In this document: piece after piece, positions 29,810 to 44,348 of the stretch
Position numbering within the stretch: the first letter of the stretch is position 1
Layout of the letters: each line of letters starts with the position of its first letter
NCBI GenBank assembly: GCA_034766995.1
Contig: CM068323.1
Span: forward strand, 21,315,346-21,379,345
Source of the DNA: Acanthacorydalis orientalis
Taxonomy: Eukaryota; Arthropoda; Insecta; Megaloptera; Corydalidae
DNA length: 64,000 nucleotides
Direction: 5' to 3'
Position numbers and translations under genes: made by a program
The notes under the pieces: generated by a model
Told to the model about the DNA's origin: nothing
Database searches by the model: none
The model's input: only the letters and a program-made list of their open reading frames with translations

Positions 29810-30404
29810 AATGCATTGTCTATGAACGTACATGATGTACATAGTTTCTGAATAAGTTATTGGATTAAATGGTTCTCCTTCAATTTAAAATAACTTAAGT
29901 GAAACGAACAAAGATAAATTAATTGTAAACACAAAACATACCAGTACTCAAACTACTCTATGAAATATGAAAGCAAGGTAATAACGTTAACTAAAGTATT
30001 GTTTGGTAGAAGATATAATTTCAACAAGACAATAATGTTATGTTTTACATTTAAAATACAAGTAACATACCTCTTTCACTATACGCTTTTACCATTTTAC
30101 CTTTATTTACTTTTACAATATAAACATCATCAAACAAAGAACAAAACAATATACTTAGTTATGTAGTTTAATACCTCAAAGAAGGAAGAAACTTTTTGAA
30201 TTAAATATGCAAGGCTGTCGGCTGCTTCAACGGAATGATTTATTAATGAAGTTTGCCGAAATATACGAGAGAAGTACTGATGATTGGAACATCTTACAGT
30301 GAGGTGCGTTGTCAATAATGTATTAAGAGCATATAGGGAATATAGAACAACATATTAGTATCGATCTTATAAATATATAGATGCACACACGCATACTCAT
30401 ACGT

Positions 30405-30430
30405 ACATATATATATATATATATATATAT
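30405..30430. repeat. (TA)n microsatellite
   Basis: Preceded by a short CA-rich stretch at 30383-30391. Confidence 0.9.
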
Positions 30431-32346
30431 GACCTTTCTGGCACGAGATATTTATATGGCTCTCTGTTGTGTGTAATATATATTAATTACAGAACTATTA
30501 TCAATTTTGTATTTTGTTTTCTTATGTTTGTTCAGAGGAACTCAGTTTTATCGATAATAAAGATTGATAGTTTTTCTCATCGACAATTATTACGATTTTA
30601 TGTTTAAGGCTGTATTTTCAATAAATCTATTATTTTTTAAACGTTTTTCAACGAAATTCTAAATTTTGTACCAATTTCTCATCTAGATATTTATGTATAT
30701 GATTTTTAATAATTTTTATATTAATATTTATAAAAAATTTACAAAATCGTTGTTTTCACTTTATTAATAAAGTTTTTGAAATATTTTTACGTTTTAAAAA
30801 AATTATTACAAACTATATTTAATAAATATATAAAATCAATTTTGAATAAAAAATAATTTTACTTGTTGTAAAGAAAATAAAATATATTACAAAGATACAA
30901 GTCAATTCCTTAAATATTTGAAAAATTAAAGATGAAAAGAAATAGTTTTTGTCAGTTAAGCAAGAAATATATTTGTATGAGTATAAAAATAAGTGAAGTG
31001 TTTGGAGAAGATGTAGTAGGGTATCTACGTTGAACATGGTTTGTAAAACGTTATTTAAGTATTTGAATTACAAAACTGACTAAAATCATAACAGACTTCA
31101 AAAGTTAATAGTAAGGATTACGAGTAATAATTATTCACATATATATTCACATTTAACATCTCTAGAAATAGTAGAGCAGTTTTTCATTTACTAAACTAAT
31201 TACTAGACCATTATAATGATTTAATATTTTCTCAAAATTCAGTATTTATTTAAGTTTTTATTAATTTTTATACTGGGTATATTTCGTACAAAGATTTTGT
31301 TAACGTAAAAGTAATATTTTTCTATCATGTTTTTTGAGTCGTTGTCTATTTTTTCTTCTAATTAAAATATCATAAAAAGATAACTCGTCTCAAAGTTAAA
31401 CAGAAGTATACGAGAATAATTTGAAAAAAAGTTGAATGTTAATATGTCAATATTTATAATGACTTAGATAAAAGTTGGTATCCTTTTCAGATCAATGATT
31501 CAGAACTGATTTCGAAGAAAATAAGTTTTATCGAAAAACAAACTCCAAACTTATTACAATTTAATTGTACTATTTATTTATTATTAATTAAACTTGTTCT
31601 TAATGTGTGTTCAAAATTGTTCTTTAGTATAAGATTTAAAATTTATTAAACATTTTCATTACATATGTGAATGTTTTTCTGATTTTATTATTTTTTATCA
31701 ACGTATAAAATTTTATTCAGCTAAATACTGTCTGTTTAAATAATAATTTCATTTCATATTTTATTACTATTAAGAATATTCTTTTAAGTGTCAAAGAGAA
31801 CATGAATAAAGTAAATAATAAAATAAGTAGTTTAATATTAACTAATTTAATCAAATTTAAATTTTGAAATCTACAAAAGTTACACTCAAGCTATGCAAAA
31901 ATATCAACATAAATATTAATTTAAATTACCTTAAATTCAACACTCGAATAATTAAATACAATATTTTCTTACAAATTATTATACGTAACTATATATATTT
32001 ACGTCTTTTCTCTTAATTAAATTTTATGTTTAGTTTTTTGAATAAACATTACAAAGGATATATAAGATAAAGATAATTTTCAGGAATTATTTTAATTACA
32101 AAGTCACTTTAAATATACATATATATGAATTAATGTATTCACGCACGCCTTACAGACTTGAGTTACTTTTCATGTACGTAGAAAGCAGTGTAATAATAAT
32201 AACAGTAATAATAATCATAATTACCTCTTAAGCCCACAAATGTGTTAGTAGAGAAACTAACACGGATTCATTGATTAGATTTAATTTTATTCCCAAGTAT
32301 ATTAATGGTTGAGAGAAATTGTTGTTTGTTCAATAATATAATTCTA

Positions 32347-32369
32347 ATATATATATATATATATATATG
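32347..32369. repeat. (TA)n microsatellite
   Basis: Short pure tract. Confidence 0.9.
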
Positions 32370-33762
32370 TAAATAAATTAAATTAATTTAATGTTCTTTA
32401 GCGATGATTGTAATATTTATGTTATGAAAATAAACCTGAAAGTATTTCAATTCATTCGTAACGACTGTCTTTAACAAGCTTTATAATTATTCAGTTTTAA
32501 TAAATGAATCTAATAGTGAAAGCTATGTATAAAAGTTTTTTATCACTTTTTAATTTAGGTCTATGAATACTACTTTTATATATTAAAATTTATCAATATT
32601 CAAAAATGTGTAATACATGTAATACATGTTTTTGTTCATTTTATTTCATAAGAAAGAAAATTGATACTATTAACTACTAATTATGAACAAAGGTATACTT
32701 ATAAACAACTATAAAAGTGAATTAATCTTGTTAATTTCTTTCAATAAAAAGTATTTCATTTAATAGATTCTTTTTAAGTTTATGATATAAAAAACACACT
32801 GTTAATAAAGAAAGTATACTTTATATAACACGAAGTTTAGTTTTTTTTTAGTACAAAATACTATTACTTTTTAATCACGATTATAAACTTTTTAAATTTA
32901 AATTGTTATTAACTAGTCGTTAATTTATACACTGAATGAAAATAGTTTGTTTTATGAAATTTATAAGAAGATATTTTCTATTTAATGAAACGTTATATCT
33001 ACAAAATGAAGTTTGTATAAAATAAAGATCGTAAATATTTCCAGGAAAACAATGTTTGTAGAACTAGTCAAATAGAAGACTATGCTTGTGAAACTATATA
33101 TTTTAATTTTACACATGGATTTGCAAAAATGTATAAAATATACAAGTAAGAAAAATGTAAAATATTTTAGAGAACCTCTAATTCATCCATAAATCATGCT
33201 TTATTTGTATTTTTTGTAACACAAAATTTCAAAGTTTAAACATGTATACAAATATTTAAGTGGTGTGTATTTTTGTAGAAAAATATTTTTAATTTCCTAC
33301 ACAAATACATAATTTCATTTTATATCAATAATATTTGGATAAGAAATCAGTACAAAAAAATTATATTAATTGACTTATTTTTTTCCAATGTTCCAATGTA
33401 TGAATCACATCTTTTTAAACTCTGTTAATAATTAATAAATCAATATAAATGTTAATATAGATTTGATTAATTTCTGTAATCATCTATTAATATAGATAAT
33501 AAAAAATAATATTTTTTAATACTAGAAGATATTATTCACTCTCTTTAAATCTCTAATATACATTTTTCGTTAATCAATTTTCACCATCAAATAGAAATTA
33601 AATTTATGCCTGTCAAAAAAGATTATTGTATATTTCATCAATCCATCATAGACAATATTTAATCTATTGTAACCTCACTGCAAACATTATGTTCAAAAGC
33701 ACAAAGTTATTTATTAATTTTAAAAAGTCAAAGCTATTATTTTTTGTAACCTGTTTTGAATG

Positions 33763-33845
33763 ATTGTGGTATTTGCTTTTTAATAAATTAAAAGCAAATA
33801 TTAATTGAATTTATTACAAAGTGTGTTTCTATTCAAGACCACAAT
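33763..33845. repeat. Nested inverted repeats
   Basis: The inner stem ATTTGCTTTT (33771-33780) pairs with AAAAGCAAAT (33790-33799), perfect over 10 bp with a nine-base loop. The outer arms ATTGTGGT (33763-33770) and ACCACAAT (33838-33845) are also perfectly complementary. Confidence 0.75.
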
Positions 33846-34299
33846 AATTTGAATTTTAACATTTTTTAATTTAAATTCTGTTCATTAAGAATATATATTA
33901 AATGAGTTTCTTGTCTGAAAATATTCTTATCATGTCTTTTACCACAAGATAATAAATAATAAGCTTAAAAAATAAATACGTGTATAAAAATTCATTTTAT
34001 TACTCTAAGCATAAATAATTTAAAAAATAATCCCGTTGTTTCGAGGATTTCTGAAATATATGTTTTACAAAGTTATAAGAATAAACTCCACCTAATAATT
34101 TAAGTACGCTGTATATTCATTAAAAAATAATACATAATATGTTTCTCGTTTGTAAAATATATGGAAGACATTTAAGATTTCTGTTCCTAAATAAACATAC
34201 ATAATATATGTTTAGTATCATTAAGAACTATGGTATGTTCCCTAAAAGAATTTTGTTTAAAGTAAGATAATTGCTTAAAACATTATCCAAGATAAGACA

Positions 34300-34690
34300 T
34301 AAACGTAAGAAAATAGCTCTTGCAAATTGTATTTCCTCACAAGATAGAATCTCAGACTATACAACAAACCAAGTGAGAATTCCGGTCGTGTTAATTTATG
34401 GAAACTTAATAATCTGCTACAGTTAACGGATAGAGCAAACCTCGTGAAATGTATAGCTGTTGAGTAACTTCCCGCGGCGCACAGGTCGCATATCATTTAC
34501 AAAGTTTACTACAACTCCATGCTCAAGCTCCTTAGAAATACAGATTCATCCGTAAGCCGTTCACCTTACCCCCCATTTCCGTATGACTGTATAATATACA
34601 TACTAGCACTGTGTAAAGTTGTATCACTACGCGAATAAAAGTTTCAAAAAGTTGAAGCTTTTGTCCACGCAATGTATTAAAGAACGAGAC
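34300..34690. other. Island of higher G+C, no gene seen
   Basis: Includes a 73-codon - strand frame (34275-34496) with no family signature, which I treat as chance. A run of C lies at 34570-34574. Confidence 0.25.
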
Positions 34691-34719
34691 ATTTTTTTAA
34701 AAGAAATATATACTGTAAT

Positions 34720-34721
<2 letters not shown>

Positions 34722-34780
<59 letters not shown>
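34722..34780. repeat. (TA)n microsatellite
   Basis: Pure AT, nearly 60 bp. Confidence 0.95.
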
Positions 34781-34783
<3 letters not shown>

Positions 34784-34875
34784 TTCCTTTAGACTTTTCT
34801 TTAGCAATTATTAAAAATTGTTTTTCTAGAAGTTTATACTTTTCTCATTTTAAATTTATTTTAATTCATGAACAC

Positions 34876-34879
<4 letters not shown>

Positions 34880-34915
<36 letters not shown>

Positions 34916-34921
34916 GAGAGA
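34880..34921. repeat. (TA)n(GA)n compound microsatellite
   Basis: TA block followed by four GA units. Confidence 0.95.
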
Positions 34922-35757
34922 AATAAAAAGAGAATAAAGGACATTTGAAATTAAATATACTTATTCAATTTTTTATTACGACACGAGTGTTTTTAAAATA
35001 AAAATATGCGAAGAAAGTAATAAACAGATGAAAAATATTTTCATATCAACAATTTATTCAACTGAATTTATTAATTGACTGATTCGTGTTCTCTCGTTAA
35101 ACCTACAATAGAATAATGAAATGAGTTCATTATAGAAACTCGCAGTAAAATGGTCACAAAGCAATTCAATAAACTGAAAACTATTGTAAAATTTAATAAT
35201 GAAGCAAACACAAATTATCATTCTATGTAACACAAATTACAAAGTTTTCGTTTATTAGACTGTAAATTCATATTTTGTTTGGTGTGAGTAGAACCGTACA
35301 ATACTTTTAATAAAGGAACATGTCAGTGATAACAAGAAGTTTCGAGAACAGACAGTCACAACAGCTACAACTGAATTGTTAAGAACAAAAACATATTTAC
35401 TTGAACATTTATTAGAAGAAGCATGGAGATGATAAGAAGATTGACAAAGCTCGCATAAAAGAAAATGTTCAATAAATGCTTTGTCATTTGAAATAACTAA
35501 CAGAAGAGAATTCAGTGATCTGTGATCATCCTCTGGATATAGGATCATCTTTCTCAGTACATAAAAACATCTTAATATTATGTTCAGTAAGAATTCTATT
35601 ATTTTTTATGTTATGGAACGAAATGATAATTGCGGTATACGACAGTATAGAAATAAAAACTTATTTTCACATGACAAAAAATTTATTGTGATAAATATTA
35701 AATGAAATGGTATTTCGAGTTTTTTTATTCAGATTTTACAAATTATTCATTTAATAA

Positions 35758-35792
<35 letters not shown>
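35758..35792. repeat. (CA)n(TA)n compound microsatellite
   Basis: Equal-sized CA and TA blocks. Confidence 0.95.
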
Positions 35793-38665
35793 AAGAAAAA
35801 TATCTCCAATATTGAAATAATGTAAATTATATTGAAAACAAATCATTTACATACCTTATACAAGTAAAGCTGAACACGGCATCCATAAATGACCTGAAAC
35901 AAAAAATTTTTCATTAAAAATCTACAGTCGCGACTAAACAGATGTATTCGTGGTAGAATGACAAGTACAAAACGGACTAACATCTAAAGATTCATGAATT
36001 ATTAATTAAACTTTGAATCTGGGTATGTTTGTCGCCAGAAAAACGAATATTTTGGGATCAAAAAGGTATTTTAATTTTCTATTAGATTTCATTCGAATAA
36101 AAATGATCTTACATGGCTGAAAACATTTATTCATAAAGGAATTAAAATATTAAACAAAAAGGTATTCACATATTTAAAAACCTTGTTCTCCTTTAATGTA
36201 TTTTCAATTGTCTTTCTGTACAAATTAGTAACTGCAATTAAAACATTCATACTGTTTAAGATAGTTTATTGAAAGTTGTAACATCAGTTTATGAGAAAAT
36301 AGCGAAAATTAATACCAAAAGTGATTTGTGTATAAAACAGAACTTTACTTTTTTATTATTTAAAATAAATGCTTTACTGCTTTACTCTTTTTGGTTTATG
36401 TTAATGATTTATCAAGAATTGACTATTTTTTCTCAGAACTTTATTATAAAACCTCGTAACTCTTTCAAATATCTTTCATGTATTGGTACGATTTATAACT
36501 TTCTATGATAAAAGAAATCTTAAGAAACTTTATTAGTAAATATTATATTTTATCCAAGGTATAAACTATTGCACATCCATTAAATTATAGCAGTGAAATA
36601 TATTTCATTTAGATAAATAAAATAAAAAGACTTAATGAAAAAATATACCGTACAAATATGTGAGATAATATTTTCTATCAACAAAATGAAAGAACTTTTG
36701 AAATATGTCATGTCGAAAAAAAGTAATCAATACTTTTTCGCGATTAATTATATAAGAATTTTAATAAAATCGTAGATTTATTAAAATTGTGTAAATATAA
36801 CATTTATAAAATTGTTTATAAATATATAAAGATACAGAATTTAAAAAAAAATACACAAAGAGAAAGAAAATATTAATTAAATAAATAAAATAAGACATGT
36901 AAATATATACAAGTAATAATTAATTTCTTATGTATTTTTTGTATCTGAAAAATATAATGAACACAGAAAATACATATTTTCTTTGAAAAAAAACGTAAGC
37001 AAGCTTTTTCAGTGATAACAAAAGTTTATTTTTTTAATAATTTCCTTTAATTATACTAAAACAATTCATATGAAAAACACTGTTAGCATATTTTTTTAAA
37101 AGAGAATTTTGCCTACATATCTTTGTAAAATATTTAATTCACAATATTACATATTTCTATATCTTTAATATAAGTTAGTTATTTGGGGTTTTAGGGTACT
37201 TTGATAGGTACGTTCATTAGCGCCCGACCTTTAATATAAAAAATACGTAATATAATCTTTGATATGTATGTTGTTATTTATTTATATCATTATTTAATAT
37301 TTTTTAATGTTTAATATATATATATATGTACATATAAAATATTTAAATATTTAGTTAAGCTCATTTGAAATGAAACTTTTAAAAGCATATAAGTACTTTA
37401 AATGTACATACATATTCTATCAAACAAAGCCACTATGTTGTAAAAGCCGTATAAAATTGAATTTAACACCTGCTGTTTAATACGCTTTCCTTGTTGAAAT
37501 TTCATTACATTCTTTTTTAATTATTTATCATTTAGTGACAGACAGAAAGCTGCTTGACATGGAAAAATCATAAACGTAAAATTATATTAATATGATTACG
37601 TAACATTAATGCCTTACACATTTTAAACGTGTTCACTATATGCTAACTATGGAAAAAGGTACACAAATATGTGTACAAACATTTACACACATATATCAAG
37701 TTGACCGCGTCATGACATCAAAAATTTACAGTATGTTGTTATAAATTGTGATTTTTTTTATATACGTGTTATAATAGCGTACATATATATGCAGATAAAA
37801 ATAACATCGCCTTTTCATATTACATCATAAAATGAAGTTCATTATGTATCGTACATAAAATATACATATAAATTCACAAATGTTTTGTTCAAAAGGTTTT
37901 TTATGCGTTCACTCTTTAATTTCATTTCCGACCAATTTATATTTCATGAAACATAACTCTTTCAAAAATATTACACCACAAACAACAGTTCGATTTCGTA
38001 TCGATGAAAAGAGCATGTGTATTTATTGTATAATAAAACAAATGGCTTGATTCTTCATTCATTCAAAAACCGATTGTTTCGTTTCTCATTTTGCTCGAAA
38101 ATTACATTAAAAAAATGTTTTTACCTATATTAATTAGTAACAAGTATCAATTGTACACAGAAAAAGGCAGGGATAAATATGACTTTTTAATGTAAATTGA
38201 AAATATTTTCAACCAATTTAATTTATCACTTTTTTAACTGATTTATAATAAATTTAAAATTATTTACAATGTTTGTCTATCGAAACTTTAAAAAATGATA
38301 AACAAGCCACCCTTCGTCATAAACACTACACTGTAGTATAAATTTATGTATAACCAGATAAATAAAAACTAGTTTATTATCATTTGGATGTAAATTTTTA
38401 CATAAAGAAATAAATCAGATTATTTTAATCATTAAATTATATGTTATTTATGATCTAACAGTTAATACACAAAAAAATATGGAATATTTCATAATACATC
38501 CTAAATGAATATTATTAATGAGACATTCAAAATATAAACCTCGTTATTCGACCAGCTCAACATTTATTGTCCAAAAGGAGATAATAATAATAATTCAACA
38601 AAAACGCAATTCAATATTTGTTTCCTATTCTAAATCTTTGATTTTTATTTTATTTTCACGTAAAA

Positions 38666-38668
<3 letters not shown>

Positions 38669-38696
<28 letters not shown>
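38669..38696. repeat. (TA)n microsatellite
   Basis: First of a cluster of tracts over about 620 bp. Confidence 0.95.
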
Positions 38697-38744
38697 CTTT
38701 AGTCTTATTAAACCAAAATATTCATTTTATTACTCTTCTTATAG

Positions 38745-38747
<3 letters not shown>

Positions 38748-38784
<37 letters not shown>
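38748..38784. repeat. (TA)n microsatellite
   Basis: Second of the cluster. Confidence 0.95.
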
Positions 38785-38786
<2 letters not shown>

Positions 38787-38871
38787 CTACATATATAAAA
38801 TCAAAATTAACCACAGAAAACTATAACGTTGCAAAATATAATTTATTTGCGATGTTTATATAGACATACTA

Positions 38872-38873
<2 letters not shown>

Positions 38874-38906
<33 letters not shown>
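38874..38906. repeat. (TA)n microsatellite
   Basis: Third of the cluster. Confidence 0.95.
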
Positions 38907-38911
<5 letters not shown>

Positions 38912-39009
38912 CTACGTTCCGATATATCTGTGATAATAATTATATAGACTTAACGTGTTTCAAAAAATATGTTTATAGTTTCATTCTGTTCATGTACAAG
39001 CTTTTAATT

Positions 39010-39072
39010 GACAAGGCGAGCGCAGTGAGCCCGAGGGTTGATGAGGTCAGCGACCAGGAGGCGGAACCCCCT
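39010..39072. repeat. GC-rich islet joined to two CCCC-(TA)n units
   Basis: A roughly 60-bp GC-rich piece (GGCGAGCGCAGTGAGCCC near its start, GCGACCAGGAGGCGG near its end) stands alone in AT-rich DNA. It runs directly into two tandem units of the form CCCC(T)TAA followed by (TA)n (39066-39118). Its make-up is unlike the rest of the window, which suggests a fragment of a dispersed repeat or inserted DNA. I cannot name the family. Confidence 0.45.
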
Positions 39073-39118
39073 AATATATATATATATATATACCCCTTAA
39101 TATATATATATATATATT
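39073..39118. repeat. Two (TA)n blocks split by CCCCTTAA
   Basis: Adjoins the GC-rich islet that ends at 39072. Confidence 0.95.
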
Positions 39119-39255
39119 AATTATAGAAAATTATATAACAATTTTACTTCACTTATCTAAAAAAAATTCAATATAATCTTTTTATAACGTGCTTTAATGA
39201 TTATTTTTCAATTCAAGTTTATTATTTTTATCATTAAATCTATTTTTTTATATAC

Positions 39256-39259
<4 letters not shown>

Positions 39260-39289
<30 letters not shown>
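39260..39289. repeat. (TA)n microsatellite
   Basis: Last tract of the cluster. Confidence 0.95.
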
Positions 39290-39293
<4 letters not shown>

Positions 39294-39529
39294 ATTTAAT
39301 TGTGAGTGTGCCGGTTTTTTTTCTGATGAAGTGATATATTTCCACCATAAAAAACTGCAAATAATATGCTTCAACCTTAACAACACCCTGTAAAAAGGAA
39401 ATTAAAAAAGATATTAAATACATGTTTAAAAAAAAATTGATCGTTAATTGTTTGTTTAATGCTTCTCGTTTACTTTTTACCAAAATTGTTAAGTGAAAGT
39501 GTTCTTATATTCACTATTATTCACTAGTA

Positions 39530-40060
39530 GTTTAATCTTACGGATCACAGTACATGTCATATCTAATCTGTAGATTGAAACAGACATCTTTGTAGTATAT
39601 AGAATGTAGATTATATATGGTTTCTGATAAACCTTCATTTTGTCCAATCAATGCAGTAATGCCAGATAACTGAACCAGAAACATCTGTGTTTTGTATTAA
39701 CACCATCCGCTGACTACGCTGTTTTTGATTTATATTGTACACCATGCAAGAGCATTGTTCTAAAGCTTGTAACATCGACAGAAGAAAAGCTATATTGTAC
39801 ATATGTCATCATCTTCAATTTGAACAAATAGCAATCGTAACATAAAATTAGTATCTCGGGACGAGGATATATATACATCCGCTTGATATATTAATACTGA
39901 TGACGTCCGCTTTCATTCCAGCTATCTTAGGAAATATGTTTTAGTAGTTAATTTACTCTTCACGAGTCGTAATCAACATATATTCGCTTGATGAATCTTG
40001 ATTAAAGTTATGAGTGCAGTCGCATGTTGACCTTAATTGAGATCATATATTTAACAGAAA
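39530..40060. other. Unique-looking non-repeat stretch, no gene seen
   Basis: About 500 bp with little simple repeat and moderate G+C. Stops in every frame argue against an exon. Confidence 0.3.
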
Positions 40061-40250
40061 ACTCTTTTATACATTGGTATTCAACAATGTATTATTTAAT
40101 CCCATTCTATACATTAATGACAAATAACTATTACTACTACCAACTTTTATTAATGGAAATTGTATATAAATAACGTTAATAAACAAAAATCTATATTATT
40201 CCACTATCAAATATTAAACAAATAAAACTGTTTTTTTTCTAACATACACA

Positions 40251-40253
<3 letters not shown>

Positions 40254-40324
<71 letters not shown>
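40254..40324. repeat. (TA)n microsatellite
   Basis: About 70 bp pure TA. Confidence 0.95.
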
Positions 40325-40327
<3 letters not shown>

Positions 40328-42832
40328 AAAATTAGCGTTGTTTTCCTTCGTATATGTAGTAGAAAAGCACGTCAAACATATTGATATCAAGCATACTAAT
40401 ACCACGAATTGGTTCCTACAACTGTAAAATATGGAATATAAAATATATTTTTATTATATTTTGAAATATTATATTTTTATGTACATTTTATTGTCAAAAT
40501 ATTGTGATTTCCGTATTATTTATAATTATATATCACATTGTTTAGCAATAATAATAAATAAAATGAATCAATACAGACTTGATTAAAATTTCGATATTTT
40601 ATATGGATAAATAGTCGTTTAGTAATAATTATATGTGATACGACGAAAAGATGAAACAACACCAAACTCGTTTTAAAAAATATATTATTTCGACGTAAAT
40701 TCGGTTATAAAATCGCCTTGCTTTTAAACGGTTACCGGCATCATTGTGTAATGAGAATCATATTTATAATAAAATATTTAATTTTCCATTCCAGGATAAA
40801 GGAAATGTGCGGAAAGATCATTAAACTTAATATCAACTTTATTCCTTTTATTTTGTGAAAAAAAGTTGATGCGCTGAAAACACAGATACACCTCAATATA
40901 CTTTTAATATTCCGTAAAATTGCTTTTTTAGAATTATAACGGGACCTACACGGGCTAATAATAAAAGAAAACATATACCCACATTATTATAATTACATAC
41001 ATAAATGTTGAACATGGAACGCTCGTAAAAAGATATCATTTTCGTGTTTGTTCTTTTTTATAAATATTACGGTCGTTCTATGTGACTTCAAGTATATGTG
41101 TATATATATGTATATAAAACATGTATATGTATACTAGTTAAAATGCGTTCTTAAGAAAAAGCTAGAATATAACGTGTTTCGCGTTCTAAAGATTAAACGT
41201 AATACTGATTTAACATTATGAGAAATGCATGTGGTTTAATATGCATGAAAATTTACATATATGGATGTCTAACAAAGATAACTATGTATAAAGACATAAG
41301 TGTTTAAACATTCATAACATTTGGTAGCAATTGTGTACGTAGATTATACATTATACACTATATATTAGAATTCTATACATATTAATGTTGAATTCAGTAT
41401 TACCATACTAACAAGAGAATTATTGAATATAACCATTTACTTGTTTACTTATATATTACTTATTCGTTGTTTAATCCGAAAATAAAATATACGAGGCATA
41501 TATATATATACATGCATACAACCACATAAAGTTTCACTGTTCATCGAACAGTTGTATGTTAATTTATCGAAGCTTAAAGCAGATAAAGTTACATTTTATT
41601 TTAAGAATATTTGTCCCAAAAAAATGAATAATATGATAAATGAGATATCATTGATGATAGAAAAGAGTAATGATATAATGAACACTTACTGAATTTGAAA
41701 TATAAATATCGTATTCGTGCAGAAAAATAAAGAGATGTGACTGTAGATAAAGGATTTTTAAATAATATTTTTATACTTTAAATTATTTTTAAATAACAAA
41801 TTATTTTAAATATTTATATAGATTATATTAGAAATAAATTACATACTGTTATTTAATATAGATAGATCTATTAAACTTATTTTCAGAAAATAAATATCTA
41901 CTCATAAATTTAATAATATTAAAAATAAATTGGCATTTGCAATCAATTCATAAGTGTGCAAGAAATTGATTACTTTTTCAAATTAATTGTTCCTATAAAC
42001 TGAATGACAGATATTAAATCTTATAGATAAATACATGTATATAAATATATCTATGTACAAAATTTTACTGCATATTTGTAGATACAATCAGATGGTAAGA
42101 AGTAGTAGTTTAACTATAAGTTTAGTTAGATAATTAATTTTGGAATTATTAAATCAGGTATATAATTTATACTTTTTATAGCGAATGCAGATTTATAATT
42201 GTGTAAAGATATCATTAATTTCATAAATTATACAACAATTATACTGTATTTATATAAAAATGGTATAATTATAAACAAATGTATTCCTCAAAAGTTTATA
42301 TAGAGATTTTTTTCAAGTGAATCCCATTTATCTAGAACAGTATAGTGTTTAATACAAACTAAATATAATTAATCAGTGAGATGTTTGCGAAAACTTTTCA
42401 AACTCATGTTAGAAATAAATCAAAGCATGTAATACAAATGGAAAAAATATTCACCTTATTTATCATTTGTATATATGATACGCTTTTTCTACCTACTATA
42501 TACTTTTGAATTTCATAAAATATCATATACTCACGTACTCTTTTATATTGTTTGCGAAAGTTGTCGAGCTTTTTTTGTGACCAACTTTTTTATCCGGATG
42601 TGAGCTCTGGTAATATACACTAGTCAAATATTTTCTTTCGTATAAAGTAGATTTGATTTTGTCTGTATACTGGTTTTAGTCTTATTGTATCGTTCGTGTA
42701 AATGTTTTTGATAAGGTCGATATTAGCTTCGACGATATTTTGTTCTTTCAGGATATTGAATACGTTACATAGCCGAATGAGTTTTCAAAATGATCCAGAC
42801 AAACTTCGAAGCTTCAAATATTACTTTCACTT

Positions 42833-42834
42833 AT

Positions 42835-42872
<38 letters not shown>
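42833..42872. repeat. (CA)n(TA)n compound microsatellite
   Basis: Short CA block then TA. Confidence 0.95.
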
Positions 42873-42877
<5 letters not shown>

Positions 42878-43423
42878 TGTACTTGATAACATACGATTTG
42901 GAATAATAAAAACTATATTAAGTACACACATTTATCAAAAATTCAAACTTTTTCCAAGTTTATTCTATAACATCTGTATAAACTTATAACGGAATAAAAT
43001 ATAATGAAAAATAAGAGACTATATACTTTTGAAACTAAAACACAGTATTCATTTTTATATATCAATTTATTTCATATCCTATATTTCTCATATATCCTAT
43101 AAAACTTTTTAGATTTTGACATGTTTGAATTTTCATAACTTGTCTTTAATATAATTGACAATGGCATTTCTGTACAAATTTCCAAATAGATATTTTTCTT
43201 AGTAGTTCATTTTAAATATACTTCCATAATACTGAAATGGACATATTTCTGATTCATGTATTGTGAATATAAAGTATACCGATCTACATGTGAATATGAC
43301 AACGGAAGTTGCCATGGGAGATGTTTTAGAAAAAAAGAACACATCAAAGCAGTATCAAAAAATGACTCGGATAAGTCAGTAACAAAAGAAAGCAGAGCTA
43401 TTTAAAAAAAAATGTATAAAGCT

Positions 43424-43431
43424 ATACATAT

Positions 43432-43480
<49 letters not shown>
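43424..43480. repeat. (TA)n microsatellite
   Basis: Begins with three ATACAT units; the last long tract before exon A, about 870 bp upstream. Confidence 0.95.
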
Positions 43481-43481
<1 letters not shown>

Positions 43482-44348
43482 AACTACTTTTGAGAGAACG
43501 CTTTGAGTTTTCTAGTGCACATCTTTCAAATACCATTCATATTTTTCTTTTTATAAAGTATATCTTTTCATGTCGAATATAAATCATTATATTTAATTTT
43601 ATTTTCTTCTGTAGTCATTCTTTTAACTTAAATATATTAATAAATCAAGTTTAATATAATAGACATATATATTATATATATATATAAGAATTTATAAAAG
43701 ATAGAGACAAGAGAAAAACAAAGAAATATATTTATGTACTACTATGAAATAAAGATTAGAGAACTTTATTATAAGATTATCTCTCATTCCGTTTGCATAT
43801 TTTGTAACTGTCTTTTATAAAATTGTAGATGGTAAATGTTGTTAGAAGAAAACGTATTCATTTAATTCTTTTAACTATGTCTTTGAATATATTTAATGTT
43901 TATTACTCAATATAAGTATGAAACTGGAATATTGTTTGAATAAAGATATAACATATAAAAAAAATATATTCTTTCATATTTGATATAATGTGTTTTATTC
44001 TTTTCTATATCTCATGTTCAATAAAAATTTGTATTAATCATCATTGTTATTAAAGAAGAATATTCGTTAATACAATTATATACAACAAACTGTCAAAGTA
44101 AAACACATTTATGGTTACTTAATTTCTTAATAACAAAAAAATTAAATTCTCATCAATCACGGACACGCAAAAAAAACACATTTTCAAAAATATATACGAA
44201 AGATATGATTTCACGAATGCAAAATACCAAATATAAATCAAAATAACTGAAAGTATGTTTGTGACACGGACTTGCGTGCGCATAGTTGTTGACGACGGCG
44301 ATGGTGGAAGCGCCGGTTAATGACAATTGTGTGTTGTTTTGTTCGTAG

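Noticed and set aside
35255..35548. 97-codon - strand open frame
   Set aside because: No recognisable domain, no splice context, ordinary AT-rich composition; probably chance.
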